Virus record (IMG/VR): IMGVR_UViG_3300047546_001263
Location: 1 to 64,000 of that record
DNA from: a virus
Direction: 5' to 3' (one strand)
Length of the DNA stretch: 64,000 nt
Below, piece after piece: positions 14,030-21,347 of the stretch. The position numbers and the translations under genes were made by a program. The notes beneath the pieces were generated by a model. It searched no databases and was not told where the DNA came from. It saw only the letters and a program-made list of their open reading frames with translations. Position 1 is the stretch's first letter. Each line of letters starts with the position of its first letter.

Positions 14030-14908
14030 AGTAAGCCTGAGACTACAGCTCTAACGCTAGATCTTTTGAGGTATTATCTTAATTCCCCTCTTGTCCAGAG
14101 ACTTTTGATCTCTATTCTAGCAATGCTGGTTATTTAGGTGAACCACTCCTTGAGCTACTTATTATTTGGACTACTCTCTCCCTACTCGTCTCTATTCAAA
14201 TCTGCCGACCTGATTAACCCTTGCGAGGCTATAGAACTTTCTAGAGAATCACTCTTGACTTGCGATCTTAAGTGGCACTGAACAGCTCAGTACTATGTAA
14301 GCATCTTTCGTCCGTAGCTGGCAAGCGCTTTTGCTTTTATGATTATGTATTTTTGAAAATGCAATAATTCAAAAGTTAGCGACTTGTGGATTGTAAAGGT
14401 AGCGGCCTGCCCTAAGCTCTCTTAACTTTTGATCAAGAGAATACTTAACTACCTTTTGAAGTGTCCCCACCTCCATACTTTAAGATATCTTCATAACTAA
14501 CATCTTGGTAGATGCTTGCTAAGGTAGATAACAGCACCACCTGTACACCTACTTGCCTTTCAGCTTTAAGATACCTCTTATATTGAGCAACGCAATAATA
14601 TACTTGGATAAGTATACTTCTTGCAAATACCCTACAGGTTAATCTTATTACTCTTCCGAGCTCAACTAAACGACCCACATCGCCTAGTCACTAAACCACT
14701 TTCCCTAAAGTGTTACCCTCAGTACTTAAGGTTTAATGATACCCTGCTTGCATACTTAAGCTCTTGCGAGCCGCAAACTACTTCAGTCAAAGTAGCTCAC
14801 TTTACACCAGTTTCCTGGTTTATTTACCGACTATATGCCGCCGAATGTTATTTATGATTTAGCCGAAGCTTCATCAATGGATAACAATGTTTTCAAAGAA
14901 CGTTTTAT
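14030..14908 (-). ncRNA. Large (~880 nt) structured non-coding RNA, GOLLD/ROOL-like in context
   Basis: The region has a promoter (14914-14944), no convincing ORF on either strand, and dense local pairing when read on the minus strand: GNRA hairpins ACCAG-GAAA-CTGGT (14806-14819) and GCTC-GCAA-GAGC (14760-14771), CACTTT-AGGG-AAAGTG (14697-14712), a 7-bp stem at 14599-14616 inside GCAA/TTGC (14592-14624), AAAGGTAG pairing with CTACCTTT (14395-14402 with 14449-14456) enclosing TCTCTT/AAGAGA, and AGAGA-TCAAAAG-TCTCT (14097-14113). It runs straight into tRNA-Leu. Large phage RNAs GOLLD and ROOL have this size and lie near tRNAs. Membership or novelty needs a covariance-model search. Confidence 0.7.
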
Positions 14909-14913
14909 TTAAT

Positions 14914-14944
14914 TTAATATACGAACGTTAGTTCTAAATTGCAA
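14914..14944 (-). promoter_or_regulatory. Bacteroidetes-type promoter for the large RNA/tRNA unit
   Basis: Minus strand: TTG (14942-14944), a 20-nt spacer ending TTCG, TATATT (14916-14921) and AAA. Transcription should start near 14908, at the head of the structured, ORF-free region. Confidence 0.78.
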
Positions 14945-14954
14945 CTTTTTTTTA

Positions 14955-15152
14955 TTAAAATTTTCCCGGCCTAAAATACGGGGTATAAACTTTACCTCTT
15001 ATTCGTCTTTGCTGGTAAAAAGGACGTGTTCTGTAGAAATAAGCTCTAACTTTTTTCTTGTGCCAATGGTTTTTTTCATGTTGTGATATTCTCATTGGCA
15101 TACAGCTGGCTAAAAGTAAAACAATACCTGCTAGTAAAAGTAATTTTTTCAT
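14955..15152 (-). CDS. Small lipoprotein, unknown function
   Basis: 65 residues starting MKKLLLLAGIVLLLASCMPM, a clear lipoprotein signal with the lipobox LASC. The mature part is short, very basic and aromatic (HWHKKKVRAYFYRTRPFYQQ), so after lipidation it would be a small surface- or periplasm-facing tail. It starts 2 nt after the epimerase stop. Phage lipoproteins can act as outer spanins or exclude superinfection; nothing here decides between them. Confidence 0.65.
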   Translation of the reverse strand: MKKLLLLAGIVLLLASCMPMRISQHEKNHWHKKKVRAYFYRTRPFYQQRRIRGKVYTPYFRPGKF

Positions 15153-15154
15153 AA

Positions 15155-16000
15155 TTACAACTGTTTAATATATTCTGGTAATCTGTCTTCTGGTTGCCAT
15201 CCAAGTCTTTCTATAGCGTCTTTATTTTCTCTCAAAGTCTCTCTGTAGTTACCTTTTTGTTCTCTCATGTAGACTTTGACGCAGTTAAATTTTTCTATAA
15301 ACATATCAGCAACTTGATTTATAGAATAATTTTTACCTGTTCCTAATTCCCAAGCATCTTCGTGTTTTTCATCACTCTCTGCAACTTTGATTAATCCATC
15401 TACAATATCTCTTATATGAGTAAAATCTCGTCTCTGTTCTCCATCGCCTACTATAGTGATAGGGTAGTTTTTAGCAACTTGGCCTCTCCATCTACCTATA
15501 ACTGCTGCCCAATCTCCTTCTAAAATTTCATTAGGTCCGTATACATTATAGAATCTTACAATTTCAGCATCTAAATTAAACACCTGCTTATACATCTTTA
15601 CAATTTCTTCCCCCATGTGTTTAGAACATGCATATGGAGACTGTAAAGGGTTATGCCATCTAGAAGAAGATCCTGCATATATAACTTTAGCTTCTATTTG
15701 ATGAGCAAACTTACATACATCCAAAGTTCCTTGAGTATTCACTCTAAAGGTTTCTTGTGGGTTAGCAAAGGAAGGCTGTATTCTACTTAGAGCAGCTAAG
15801 TGGTAGATAAGATCAAAATCTTTATCCATTAAGTCTATTCGCTCTATATCTCCATACCAGTAGTGGCAACCTGGGATTTCGTATTCTTTGAATCCTACAG
15901 AAAGATCATCTAATGAAGTAACAGAATGTCCTTCTATTACTAACCTTTTTATAAGGTTACTTCCTACGAACCCATTACCACCTGTAACTAGTATTTTCAT
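15155..16000 (-). CDS. NAD-dependent nucleotide-sugar epimerase/dehydratase (extended SDR)
   Basis: 281 residues. The Rossmann motif is VTGGNGFVGSNL near the N-terminus, with LDDLSVGF, YHLAALSRI, the catalytic Ser region GSSSRWHN and YACSK (Tyr-x3-Lys), then RFYNVYGP and RRDFTHIRD. These features match extended short-chain dehydrogenases acting on UDP- or GDP-sugars, such as UDP-glucose 4-epimerase and its relatives. The exact substrate is not readable. It lies between the RNA genes and a lipoprotein gene. It may supply a sugar donor to the glycosyltransferases at 34191-39412; this is inference. Confidence 0.88.
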   Translation of the reverse strand: MKILVTGGNGFVGSNLIKRLVIEGHSVTSLDDLSVGFKEYEIPGCHYWYGDIERIDLMDKDFDLIYHLAALSRIQPSFANPQETFRVNTQGTLDVCKFAHQIEAKVIYAGSSSRWHNPLQSPYACSKHMGEEIVKMYKQVFNLDAEIVRFYNVYGPNEILEGDWAAVIGRWRGQVAKNYPITIVGDGEQRRDFTHIRDIVDGLIKVAESDEKHEDAWELGTGKNYSINQVADMFIEKFNCVKVYMREQKGNYRETLRENKDAIERLGWQPEDRLPEYIKQL

Positions 16001-16015
16001 ATAAACCTTATCTAG

Positions 16016-16088
16016 TTGCGAGAGAGGGAATCGAACCCCCGACCTCCAGGTTATGAGCCTGGCGAGCTACCGCTGCTACTATCTCGCG
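16016..16088 (-). tRNA. tRNA-fMet(CAT), initiator
   Basis: 73 nt; acceptor CGCGAGA/TCTCGCA leaves the diagnostic C1-A72 mismatch of bacterial initiator tRNA. The D arm (GTAGCAGCGGTAGCTC) matches initiators, the anticodon stem is CCAGG/CCTGG with loop CTCATAA, and the T arm is GGGGG-TTCGATT-CCCTC. A phage-borne initiator tRNA is less common than elongators. Confidence 0.92.
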
Positions 16089-16096
16089 ATATAATG

Positions 16097-16169
16097 TACT
16101 CCGTAGGGGTTTCGAACCCCTAATCTCCTCCGTGAAAGGGAGGCGACTTAACCGTTTGTCCAACGGAGC
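16097..16169 (-). tRNA. tRNA-Glu(TTC)
   Basis: 73 nt; acceptor GCTCCGT/ACGGAGT, anticodon stem CCTCC/GGAGG with loop CTTTCAC (anticodon TTC), T arm AGGGG-TTCGAAA-CCCCT, discriminator A. It lies 7 nt after the tmRNA 3' end. Confidence 0.93.
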
Positions 16170-16176
16170 GGAATTG

Positions 16177-16559
16177 TGGAGATGGAGGGAGTCGAACCCT
16201 CGTCCAAATACGGATTTAATAAACCTCATTCACAAGCTTAGTTAATTTTTCTAAATTAACAAAATATAAAGTTTGATATATGTGGGAACCAAACTTTCAA
16301 ACAACCTGGTCTCGAAATTATTTAATAGAGCTCCGACCTGTTACTCCAACTCTCACTTCTTTTTAAATTCCCATGAGTGATACGGGAAAGATTAGGCAGC
16401 TACTGCGTAATCAGCACCTACGAAAGCCATAGCGTCTTCGAAAGTGAAAGAAGATAATTCTTCTGCGTTTATTGTTTGATAGGTGTTTAAGGATTTCCAT
16501 CTAATCCTGCTTGCATCAATTGTACCAACTCATCGTACCTGTCAAAACCGGGCATCCCC
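16177..16559 (-). ncRNA. ssrA: tmRNA (ssrA)
   Basis: The 5' end GGGGATGCCCGGTTTTGACAGG-type start (from 16559) pairs with the 3' end CATCTCC (16178-16184). This forms the tRNA-like acceptor and includes the G3-U70 pair that alanyl-tRNA synthetase recognises. The T arm is GAGGG-TTCGACT-CCCTC. The tag frame (16466-16392) encodes 24 residues, beginning AEELSSFTFEDAM and ending GADYAVAA, then TAA. tmRNA rescues stalled ribosomes and tags the product for proteolysis. The tag ends AVAA, not the common ALAA, and is longer than most. It is flanked by tRNA-Thr and tRNA-Glu in one likely precursor. Confidence 0.93.
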
Positions 16560-16564
16560 AATTG

Positions 16565-16636
16565 AGCTTCCTCGAGGAATCGAACCCCGTTATCCTGAGT
16601 ACAAATCAGGCGCATCACCATTTATGCTTAGGAAGC
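16565..16636 (-). tRNA. tRNA-Thr(TGT)
   Basis: 72 nt; perfect acceptor GCTTCCT/AGGAAGC, anticodon stem CCTGA/TCAGG with loop TTTGTAC (anticodon TGT), T arm CGGGG-TTCGATT-CCTCG, discriminator T. It lies 5 nt upstream of the tmRNA. Confidence 0.92.
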
Positions 16637-16639
16637 AAT

Positions 16640-16784
16640 TTAGGAAAGGAGAAGATGGTTGCGTGGACATCTCCTTTTATGATTGGCATTACTTAGGTGT
16701 ATTTCTCCCAACTCCGATGATATCCGCCAAAATACACTCTCGAGCCATTGATATCATCATTCCCCAATCAACCTAAAAGGTTTT
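16640..16784 (-). ncRNA. Structured spacer RNA with interleaved (pseudoknot) stems
   Basis: Between the lipoprotein stop and tRNA-Thr, two perfect stems interleave: 16697-16704 (GTGTATTT) with 16730-16737, and 16716-16724 (GATGATATC) with 16750-16758. The order A-B-A'-B' is that of a pseudoknot. Outside it, AAAGGAGA pairs with TCTCCTTT (around 16645-16678) and AACCT-TTT-AGGTT lies at the stop of the lipoprotein gene. It may be a processing signal, a stabilising 3' structure for the upstream mRNA, or a small RNA. Confidence 0.5.
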
Positions 16785-16973
16785 TTACTTTACTTCAGTT
16801 TCAGCTTTTGGAGCTTCTTCAGCAGGAATTTCTGCTACTGTAGAATCTGTTGCCGTTACTGCAGCTGTATCTACTGCTACTGCTGTTGAGTCTGTTGCTA
16901 CTGCTTCTGATTTACCGTTACCGCATGATGCTAATGTAACTACTAAAGCTGTTGCTAAGATTACTTTTTTCAT
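16785..16973 (-). CDS. Small Ala/Thr-rich lipoprotein
   Basis: 62 residues starting MKKVILATALVVTLASCGNG with lipobox LASC. The mature region is low-complexity and acidic (AVATDSTAVAVDTAAV, then EIPAEEAPKAE), as in many Bacteroidetes small lipoproteins. A TATTTATA element at 17007-17014 lies 34 nt upstream of the ATG. It should be anchored in a membrane with an extended disordered tail. Function unknown. Confidence 0.65.
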   Translation of the reverse strand: MKKVILATALVVTLASCGNGKSEAVATDSTAVAVDTAAVTATDSTVAEIPAEEAPKAETEVK

Positions 16974-17016
16974 AATTGTTTTTGTTTTTGTTTAAATTTA
17001 CTGATATATAAATAGT

Positions 17017-17856
17017 TTACTTGATATGTTCTGCTAAAACTTTTTCTACATGGGATTTAGCTACTTCCCATTCAACTGGTCCTGTCTCGTCTTCGTATTG
17101 AACAGGATCTTTACGGCCCAACTTAATAAAAGCTTCAATACGCTCCACAGAGCTAGCAGACTTATAGTCGCTATTACCAGAAGGGTAAGGCTTATATGAA
17201 GTGTTAGTTCTCTTGTACACCTCATCAAAGTCCAAACCGAGTGTTTCACATGCTTTAAGTCCATCTTCTAGAATACCAAATTTATCTGTATCTAAATAGG
17301 GAGTATAAAACTTAACACGTTCTGCATCCCAGTTACCAATTCTAAATGCTTCCATATCTGCATCTCTAAACTCTTGACGACAGTCAGGGTAGATTGCATG
17401 ATCTCCAGCATGGATACCTAGAGAAATAAAGGTATCTTCTTTTGTTTCGTTTGCTACTGATAAAGCTACTGCTTGTACTAGTGAGCTAAAGATCTTATTA
17501 CGATTAGGCACAACAGTATCTTTCATGTTGTCTTGTTCGTAATGACCTTCCGGCACATCTTTACCTCCTTCAACTAATGCTGAATTTAGTAGTTCTTTTA
17601 AACCGTCCAACTTAATAATCTGATGTGTTGGTGGTAAGAAAGAGTAATTTTTATCGTTATCAAACGGTGGATGCATAGCATTCCATTGCTCATTAATATA
17701 CTCTACTAATGATGTTGCACGTTCTAACTCTACTCTATGTTTCTGACCGTAATCAAAAGATAAAGTAGTAACTCTGTAGCCATTTGCTAACAAATGTAGT
17801 AACAAGGTAGAGGAGTCCATCCCTCCAGATAAGGACAATACAGCATTCTTCGCCAT
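17017..17856 (-). CDS. queC: QueC, 7-cyano-7-deazaguanine (preQ0) synthase, zinc ligands replaced
   Basis: 279 residues. QueC uses ATP and ammonia to turn 7-carboxy-7-deazaguanine into preQ0. The PP-loop is LSLSGGMDSSTLL (SGGMDSS at residues 10-16), with LSFDYGQKHRVEL, VVPNRNKIF and IHAGDHAIYPDCR following. The C-terminal zinc cluster of standard QueC (Cys-x8ish-Cys-x2-Cys-x2-Cys) is absent: the equivalent positions read Ser220 (TSY), Asp230, Ser233 and Ser236. The only cysteines are in the core. The fold otherwise looks complete, so a zinc-independent variant is likely. It is separated from queD/queE by the RNA island. Confidence 0.92.
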   Translation of the reverse strand: MAKNAVLSLSGGMDSSTLLLHLLANGYRVTTLSFDYGQKHRVELERATSLVEYINEQWNAMHPPFDNDKNYSFLPPTHQIIKLDGLKELLNSALVEGGKDVPEGHYEQDNMKDTVVPNRNKIFSSLVQAVALSVANETKEDTFISLGIHAGDHAIYPDCRQEFRDADMEAFRIGNWDAERVKFYTPYLDTDKFGILEDGLKACETLGLDFDEVYKRTNTSYKPYPSGNSDYKSASSVERIEAFIKLGRKDPVQYEDETGPVEWEVAKSHVEKVLAEHIK

Positions 17857-17908
17857 AATACGTAAAATTTAAAATATGCCAGGTATTAATAGGATATAGG
17901 CAAATCCT

Positions 17909-18223
17909 TTATTCGAAGGAGACAATATGCTCCATTCTGGTAGTAATTGCATCCCACTTCTGCATATATTCTTTTACAGATGTGTATCTTGTCTTCTCAC
18001 CAGAATTTAATAACTCTTTAGCTACTGTACGTAAAGCACCGTTAAATGTAGAAGGATAGCTTACAGTTCTAATATAAGCAGTATTCTTCTCACCTTTAAT
18101 TACTCTTTCAAAGACAGTAAAGCCACCTGCTCCTGATTTCGCTTTCGAAATAAAGAAAGGTTCCATTGCTGGGTCTTCAATAATAATGTCCTCTTTTGGG
18201 ATCGTGTTTGGATTTCTTAACAT
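17909..18223 (-). CDS. Hypothetical protein, unknown function
   Basis: 104 residues, no signal peptide or membrane segment. It begins MLRNPNTIPKEDIIIEDPAM and contains a GGFTVFERVIKG strand pair and a C-terminal helix KEYMQKWDAITTRMEH. No known domain is evident. It lies between thioredoxin and queC with short spacers and is probably co-transcribed with them from the promoter at 18530-18560. Confidence 0.6.
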   Translation of the reverse strand: MLRNPNTIPKEDIIIEDPAMEPFFISKAKSGAGGFTVFERVIKGEKNTAYIRTVSYPSTFNGALRTVAKELLNSGEKTRYTSVKEYMQKWDAITTRMEHIVSFE

Positions 18224-18239
18224 AACTGATTACTTTTAT

Positions 18240-18503
18240 TTAATTAAAGATAAGAACTTTTAGCTCATTTTCCGACAGTCCACCTACTTTTTTTGCAATA
18301 ATTTTTCCCTCTTTAACAACAACTGTTGTCGGTAGGGACATAATCTTATATTCTGCAGCTTTTCCGGAAACATCCTTATCTACATCTACTTCTAGAAACT
18401 CTACTCCGGTTTCTACATTCTCTGTTACAACTTTGTTCCAGATAGGAGCGTATGCTCTACATGGACCACACCATGTTGCGTGGAATCTAATTACTTCTGT
18501 CAT
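18240..18503 (-). CDS. Thioredoxin
   Basis: 87 residues, short but complete thioredoxin fold: active site WCGPC at residues 11-15, FLEVDVDKD, and the cis-Pro loop SLPTTVVVKEG, ending with GGLSENELKVLI. There is no signal peptide, so it is a cytoplasmic disulfide reductase. The most likely client is the phage class I ribonucleotide reductase (40684-43399), whose NrdA keeps a C-terminal CVAC redox pair. It has its own promoter at 18530-18560. Confidence 0.92.
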   Translation of the reverse strand: MTEVIRFHATWCGPCRAYAPIWNKVVTENVETGVEFLEVDVDKDVSGKAAEYKIMSLPTTVVVKEGKIIAKKVGGLSENELKVLIFN

Positions 18504-18529
18504 ATATGTTATAATGTACGATTTATATC

Positions 18530-18560
18530 TTAAGATACGAATAAATACTCAGAAAAGCAA
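18530..18560 (-). promoter_or_regulatory. Bacteroidetes-type promoter for thioredoxin/queC unit
   Basis: Minus strand: TTG (18558-18560), a 20-nt spacer ending TTCG, TATCTT (18532-18537) and AAG, placed 28 nt before the thioredoxin ATG and immediately after the stop of the gene at 18563. Confidence 0.75.
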
Positions 18561-18562
18561 CT

Positions 18563-19897
18563 TTATAATGCAAATCTACTACCTATCGTAAAGTTATAGG
18601 AAGGATTTTGATTGAATCCGGTATCTCCAATAACTAATGCACCAAAGTTTACTTTAAACCTTCTGGAGAGGTTAAAATCAAAGTTACTTCCTAAAATGTA
18701 GTTATAAGTTTCTACTCCTATTACTGTTTTTGAATCAACCATATAAAGGGATCCTAAATTCGACCAGGCAAACATAGGGGAGATAGTAACTCTCTTAGTT
18801 ACAAACGGTTTAGTAACAAATGCTGTAGCAATTTGTGCAATGCTAGTATTATCTTTTACAAAAGTACCTGCAAAAGTTAATGCATAACCACCTACTATTC
18901 CTTTTGGCCCCATTAAAATTAAACTATTCGTTACGTTAGGGCTAAAAACTCCGAACATACTTGCTGCTGATACACTACTTGAGAGTATCATTACCGGTTT
19001 GTAATCTTGATCTAAGAATATCTTAGAGTAGTTAAGAGATAAGTTAAATTGCTGAAGATTATCCCATAACATAAAAGTAGCTCCGTAAGATTCTAAGCCA
19101 GTTAGACTACTTTTTGACACTCCCATTGTCATCATATTAGTAAATTTACCATCTGGTGTTAATCCAGAAGCTATATTTGCACTAACAATAGGAGGATTTA
19201 TTGGTCTCTTTTTTTCTTCTTTCTTTTCTTCTTTTTTCTCCTCTTTCTTTTCTTCTTTTGATTCTTCCTTCTTTTCTTCTTTTTTCTCTTCTGATTTTGA
19301 CTCTTCTTTTTTCTCTTCGCTCTTAGATTCAGTTTTCTTTTCTTCAGTTTTACTTTCTGTCTTAGATTCAGTTTTAGTTTCAGTTTTAGTCTCTGATGAA
19401 GAACTGCTGCTACTACCAGATGATGAACTACTAGATGAAGAAGATCCTCCACTTGCTGGTGGGGGTGTAGAAGACCCGCTACTTGATGCTGGAGGTGTTA
19501 CTGGTGGAGGTGGTGGGGGTACAGTAGCAGCGGCTGTAGCAGCAGCATTTGATGCAGAAGCGGCTGCTTGAGAAGCAGTACTAGCTGCTTGCGTTACTGT
19601 ATTCTGTATAACTTGTGTTACTACAGTACTGGTTGGGCAAGGTCTATTCTGTACCTCTAGTATTGTTTTGTTTATCCAAGATTGTGCAACCCCTTGTTGT
19701 ACTTCTTGTGCTGTAAAAGTCCTTACTTGATCATAAAAAGCTACAATAGCACTACCACTAACATAAGTAGTAGTCACTGTTTTAACCTGACCTGAACATT
19801 TATCTATATACGTTTGTACTACAACTTGACCATTAGCGGTTTTGGTTGCTAGTAAAACTATAACTAATATCGTAAACTTGGTTATCCATTTTCTCAT
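18563..19897 (-). CDS. Exported protein with Ser and Lys/Glu low-complexity linkers and barrel-like C-terminus
   Basis: 444 residues: a signal peptide (MRKWITKFTILVIVLLATKTANGQ), a ~80-residue N-terminal part with two Cys, an Ala-rich helix, poly-Pro, a poly-Ser block, then ~70 residues of alternating Lys/Glu/Ser, and finally a ~200-residue C-terminal region of alternating amphipathic strands ending NFTIGSRFAL. That pattern resembles an outer-membrane beta-barrel. It could be placed in the host envelope to change receptors or aid lysis. A 7-bp hairpin (CATAACC-TCAC-GGTTATG) sits in the leader near 19908-19925. No family is recognised. Confidence 0.65.
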   Translation of the reverse strand: MRKWITKFTILVIVLLATKTANGQVVVQTYIDKCSGQVKTVTTTYVSGSAIVAFYDQVRTFTAQEVQQGVAQSWINKTILEVQNRPCPTSTVVTQVIQNTVTQAASTASQAAASASNAAATAAATVPPPPPPVTPPASSSGSSTPPPASGGSSSSSSSSSGSSSSSSSETKTETKTESKTESKTEEKKTESKSEEKKEESKSEEKKEEKKEESKEEKKEEKKEEKKEEKKRPINPPIVSANIASGLTPDGKFTNMMTMGVSKSSLTGLESYGATFMLWDNLQQFNLSLNYSKIFLDQDYKPVMILSSSVSAASMFGVFSPNVTNSLILMGPKGIVGGYALTFAGTFVKDNTSIAQIATAFVTKPFVTKRVTISPMFAWSNLGSLYMVDSKTVIGVETYNYILGSNFDFNLSRRFKVNFGALVIGDTGFNQNPSYNFTIGSRFAL

Positions 19898-20032
19898 TAT
19901 GTCATACTACCATAACCGTGAGGTTATGTTGCTGTTATCTGTTAATAAATTAATAACACATAAACCTAGCTTTTTACTAGTACAACATTTTAAATTTTTA
20001 CAACTTAGCTATATTAAACGTAAACTTCTTAA

Positions 20033-20755
20033 TTAATTTTTAAAAATTCCTTTTTTTACCATTCTATCTAGAATTCTAGCACAAGCTATATCTAGAGCTT
20101 TCTTAGTTGCTATTGAAATAGTAGATTGGTTAAATTTAACTTCATCTACTGTTGCATCTGAAAGTAAAGTCAATTCTCTTGTAGTTTTTGCTTCTCCTAA
20201 ACCTGATGCACTAAATACTACTCCAGTTTCAGCATTTGTAAAGCGAACTTGTAAACCTAAACGAGTAACTACCATGTTTTTTACTCCATCCTTTAAGTTA
20301 ATAGTTTCATCTTCTGAAATTGAGTAATCATACACCTCTATTGTAACAAAATACTCAGCTAAATTGATTTTACCTCTACCGTCAAGTTTATTTTCAGATA
20401 TTCCTGCTTGAGAAGCCTGAAATTGTTTAACCATACGGTTTTTAATCTCAGTTTTATCTTCTGTAAACTTAAATCGATTAAGGTTCTCAAGATACTCCAT
20501 TGTAATGTTTGCTACACCTAATCCTACGCGTTTCTCTTTAAGTTCTGGGTACATTTCATATACTTCATCACTAATACCAGCTTTTAGTATCTGGATAGGG
20601 ATTTGAGGCCCTTCGTAGTCTAAGAACTTACTAATATCAATTGCGGTTTCGAATGATGCTTTGTATTGCTCAGTTTGAGTTTTACCTACTGTTTGAGCAA
20701 TGACACCTACACTGCTTAATAAAAAGCAGCTTAATAATAGACTTAATCTTTTCAT
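20033..20755 (-). CDS. CsgG-like curli-secretion-type protein
   Basis: 240 residues with a cleavable signal (MKRLSLLLSCFLLSSVGVIAQ). Features matching CsgG-type proteins are a KRVGLGVANITMEYLEN strand, RGKINLAEYFVTIEVYDYS, then RLGLQVRFTNAETGVVFSASGLGEA and a C-terminal helix with ARILDRMV. CsgG forms an outer-membrane pore for curli subunits, but here the lipobox Cys is not evident at the cleavage site, so it may be periplasmic. CsgG-like genes recur in marine phages with unknown role; envelope disruption is one idea. It is followed by small membrane proteins. Confidence 0.68.
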   Translation of the reverse strand: MKRLSLLLSCFLLSSVGVIAQTVGKTQTEQYKASFETAIDISKFLDYEGPQIPIQILKAGISDEVYEMYPELKEKRVGLGVANITMEYLENLNRFKFTEDKTEIKNRMVKQFQASQAGISENKLDGRGKINLAEYFVTIEVYDYSISEDETINLKDGVKNMVVTRLGLQVRFTNAETGVVFSASGLGEAKTTRELTLLSDATVDEVKFNQSTISIATKKALDIACARILDRMVKKGIFKN

Positions 20756-20763
20756 ACATTGTT

Positions 20764-20991
20764 TTATTTTTCTGGTCCTTCATATCCCCAGTTTCTAGGA
20801 TCATGGGTGTACCTTCCATCAATTCTAACTGTAAGTTCGTCTGTTACAACAGATAGCTTTTCTTCTTGACCAAGAGCCATTCCGGCAACAAAGTAAAGTT
20901 GAAAACTAAGTGCGAAACACACCCAACATAACACTAGACCTACTGATGCGTAGGCTACTAAATTTCCGATTTTGGATAACATCTTTTTCAT
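20764..20991 (-). CDS. Single-span membrane protein
   Basis: 75 residues: a short cytoplasmic N-terminus, one long hydrophobic segment (LVAYASVGLVLCWVCFALSFQLYFVAGMAL), then a polar tail with TDELTVRIDGRYTHDPRNWG. It resembles a small inner-membrane protein with an external C-terminus. Together with the next two genes it forms a block of membrane proteins in which holin or spanin functions would be expected, but no family match is visible. Confidence 0.55.
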   Translation of the reverse strand: MKKMLSKIGNLVAYASVGLVLCWVCFALSFQLYFVAGMALGQEEKLSVVTDELTVRIDGRYTHDPRNWGYEGPEK

Positions 20992-21011
20992 ATACGTTTT
21001 TTTTTAATTGT

Positions 21012-21347
21012 TTACTCTTCTGTTGATGCTGCTGCTCCTCCTGTGTTAGATAAAGAAACTCCGTCTTCTTCGTCCATTTTTTGAACTAACATCTTATCTT
21101 TATCTGTATCAGAGAACCAGTAGTCTATAATTTTACCATACGACCCAATGAAAGCTCCTAATAAAAGTAAAAGAAGTTCTTTCCATTCCTGTCCAACAAC
21201 TGTTTCCATGTGTATTGATAATACAATACCAAATGTTGTGAACATAAAAGTAACTAAGACGATTAAAGTCATTAACCATCTTCTTTTCATCATTAAGTTT
21301 AGCAGGTCTTTGAATCCGCTTGGTTGATTTTCCATATTATTTACCAT
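21012..21347 (-). CDS. Two-span membrane protein, holin candidate
   Basis: About 111 residues. After a basic N-terminus (LMMKRRW) come two transmembrane segments (LMTLIVLVTFMFTTFGIVLSI and ELLLLLLGAFIGSYGKIIDYW), then a charged, Ser/Ala-rich tail (DTDKDKMLVQKMDEED). Size and topology fit class II holins, and the YGKIIDYWFSD segment after the second span is like that of several phage holin families. ATGs at 21335 or 21347 are both possible. Its 5' end overlaps the next gene by 7 bp. The holin call is inference from topology only. Confidence 0.5.
   Translation of the reverse strand: MVNNMENQPSGFKDLLNLMMKRRWLMTLIVLVTFMFTTFGIVLSIHMETVVGQEWKELLLLLLGAFIGSYGKIIDYWFSDTDKDKMLVQKMDEEDGVSLSNTGGAAASTEE

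Noticed and set aside
14445-14857. Short ORFs on both strands inside the large RNA region (14445-14678 minus, 14621-14857 plus)
   Set aside because: Composition is unlike phage proteins, they overlap each other and strong hairpins, and neither has domain features or a start context.
16008-16776. ORFs across the tRNA/tmRNA genes
   Set aside because: They run through clear tRNA and tmRNA structures and are shadows of RNA genes.
17017-17856. QueC-like protein as part of a Qat-type anti-phage defence system
   Set aside because: FolE, QueD, QueE and QueF are all present, so biosynthesis is the simpler role, and no QatA, QatB or QatD is seen.
19198-19452. Lys/Arg-rich ORF in another frame of the 18563-19897 gene
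   Set aside because: It is the frame-shifted reading of the Lys/Glu low-complexity tract.
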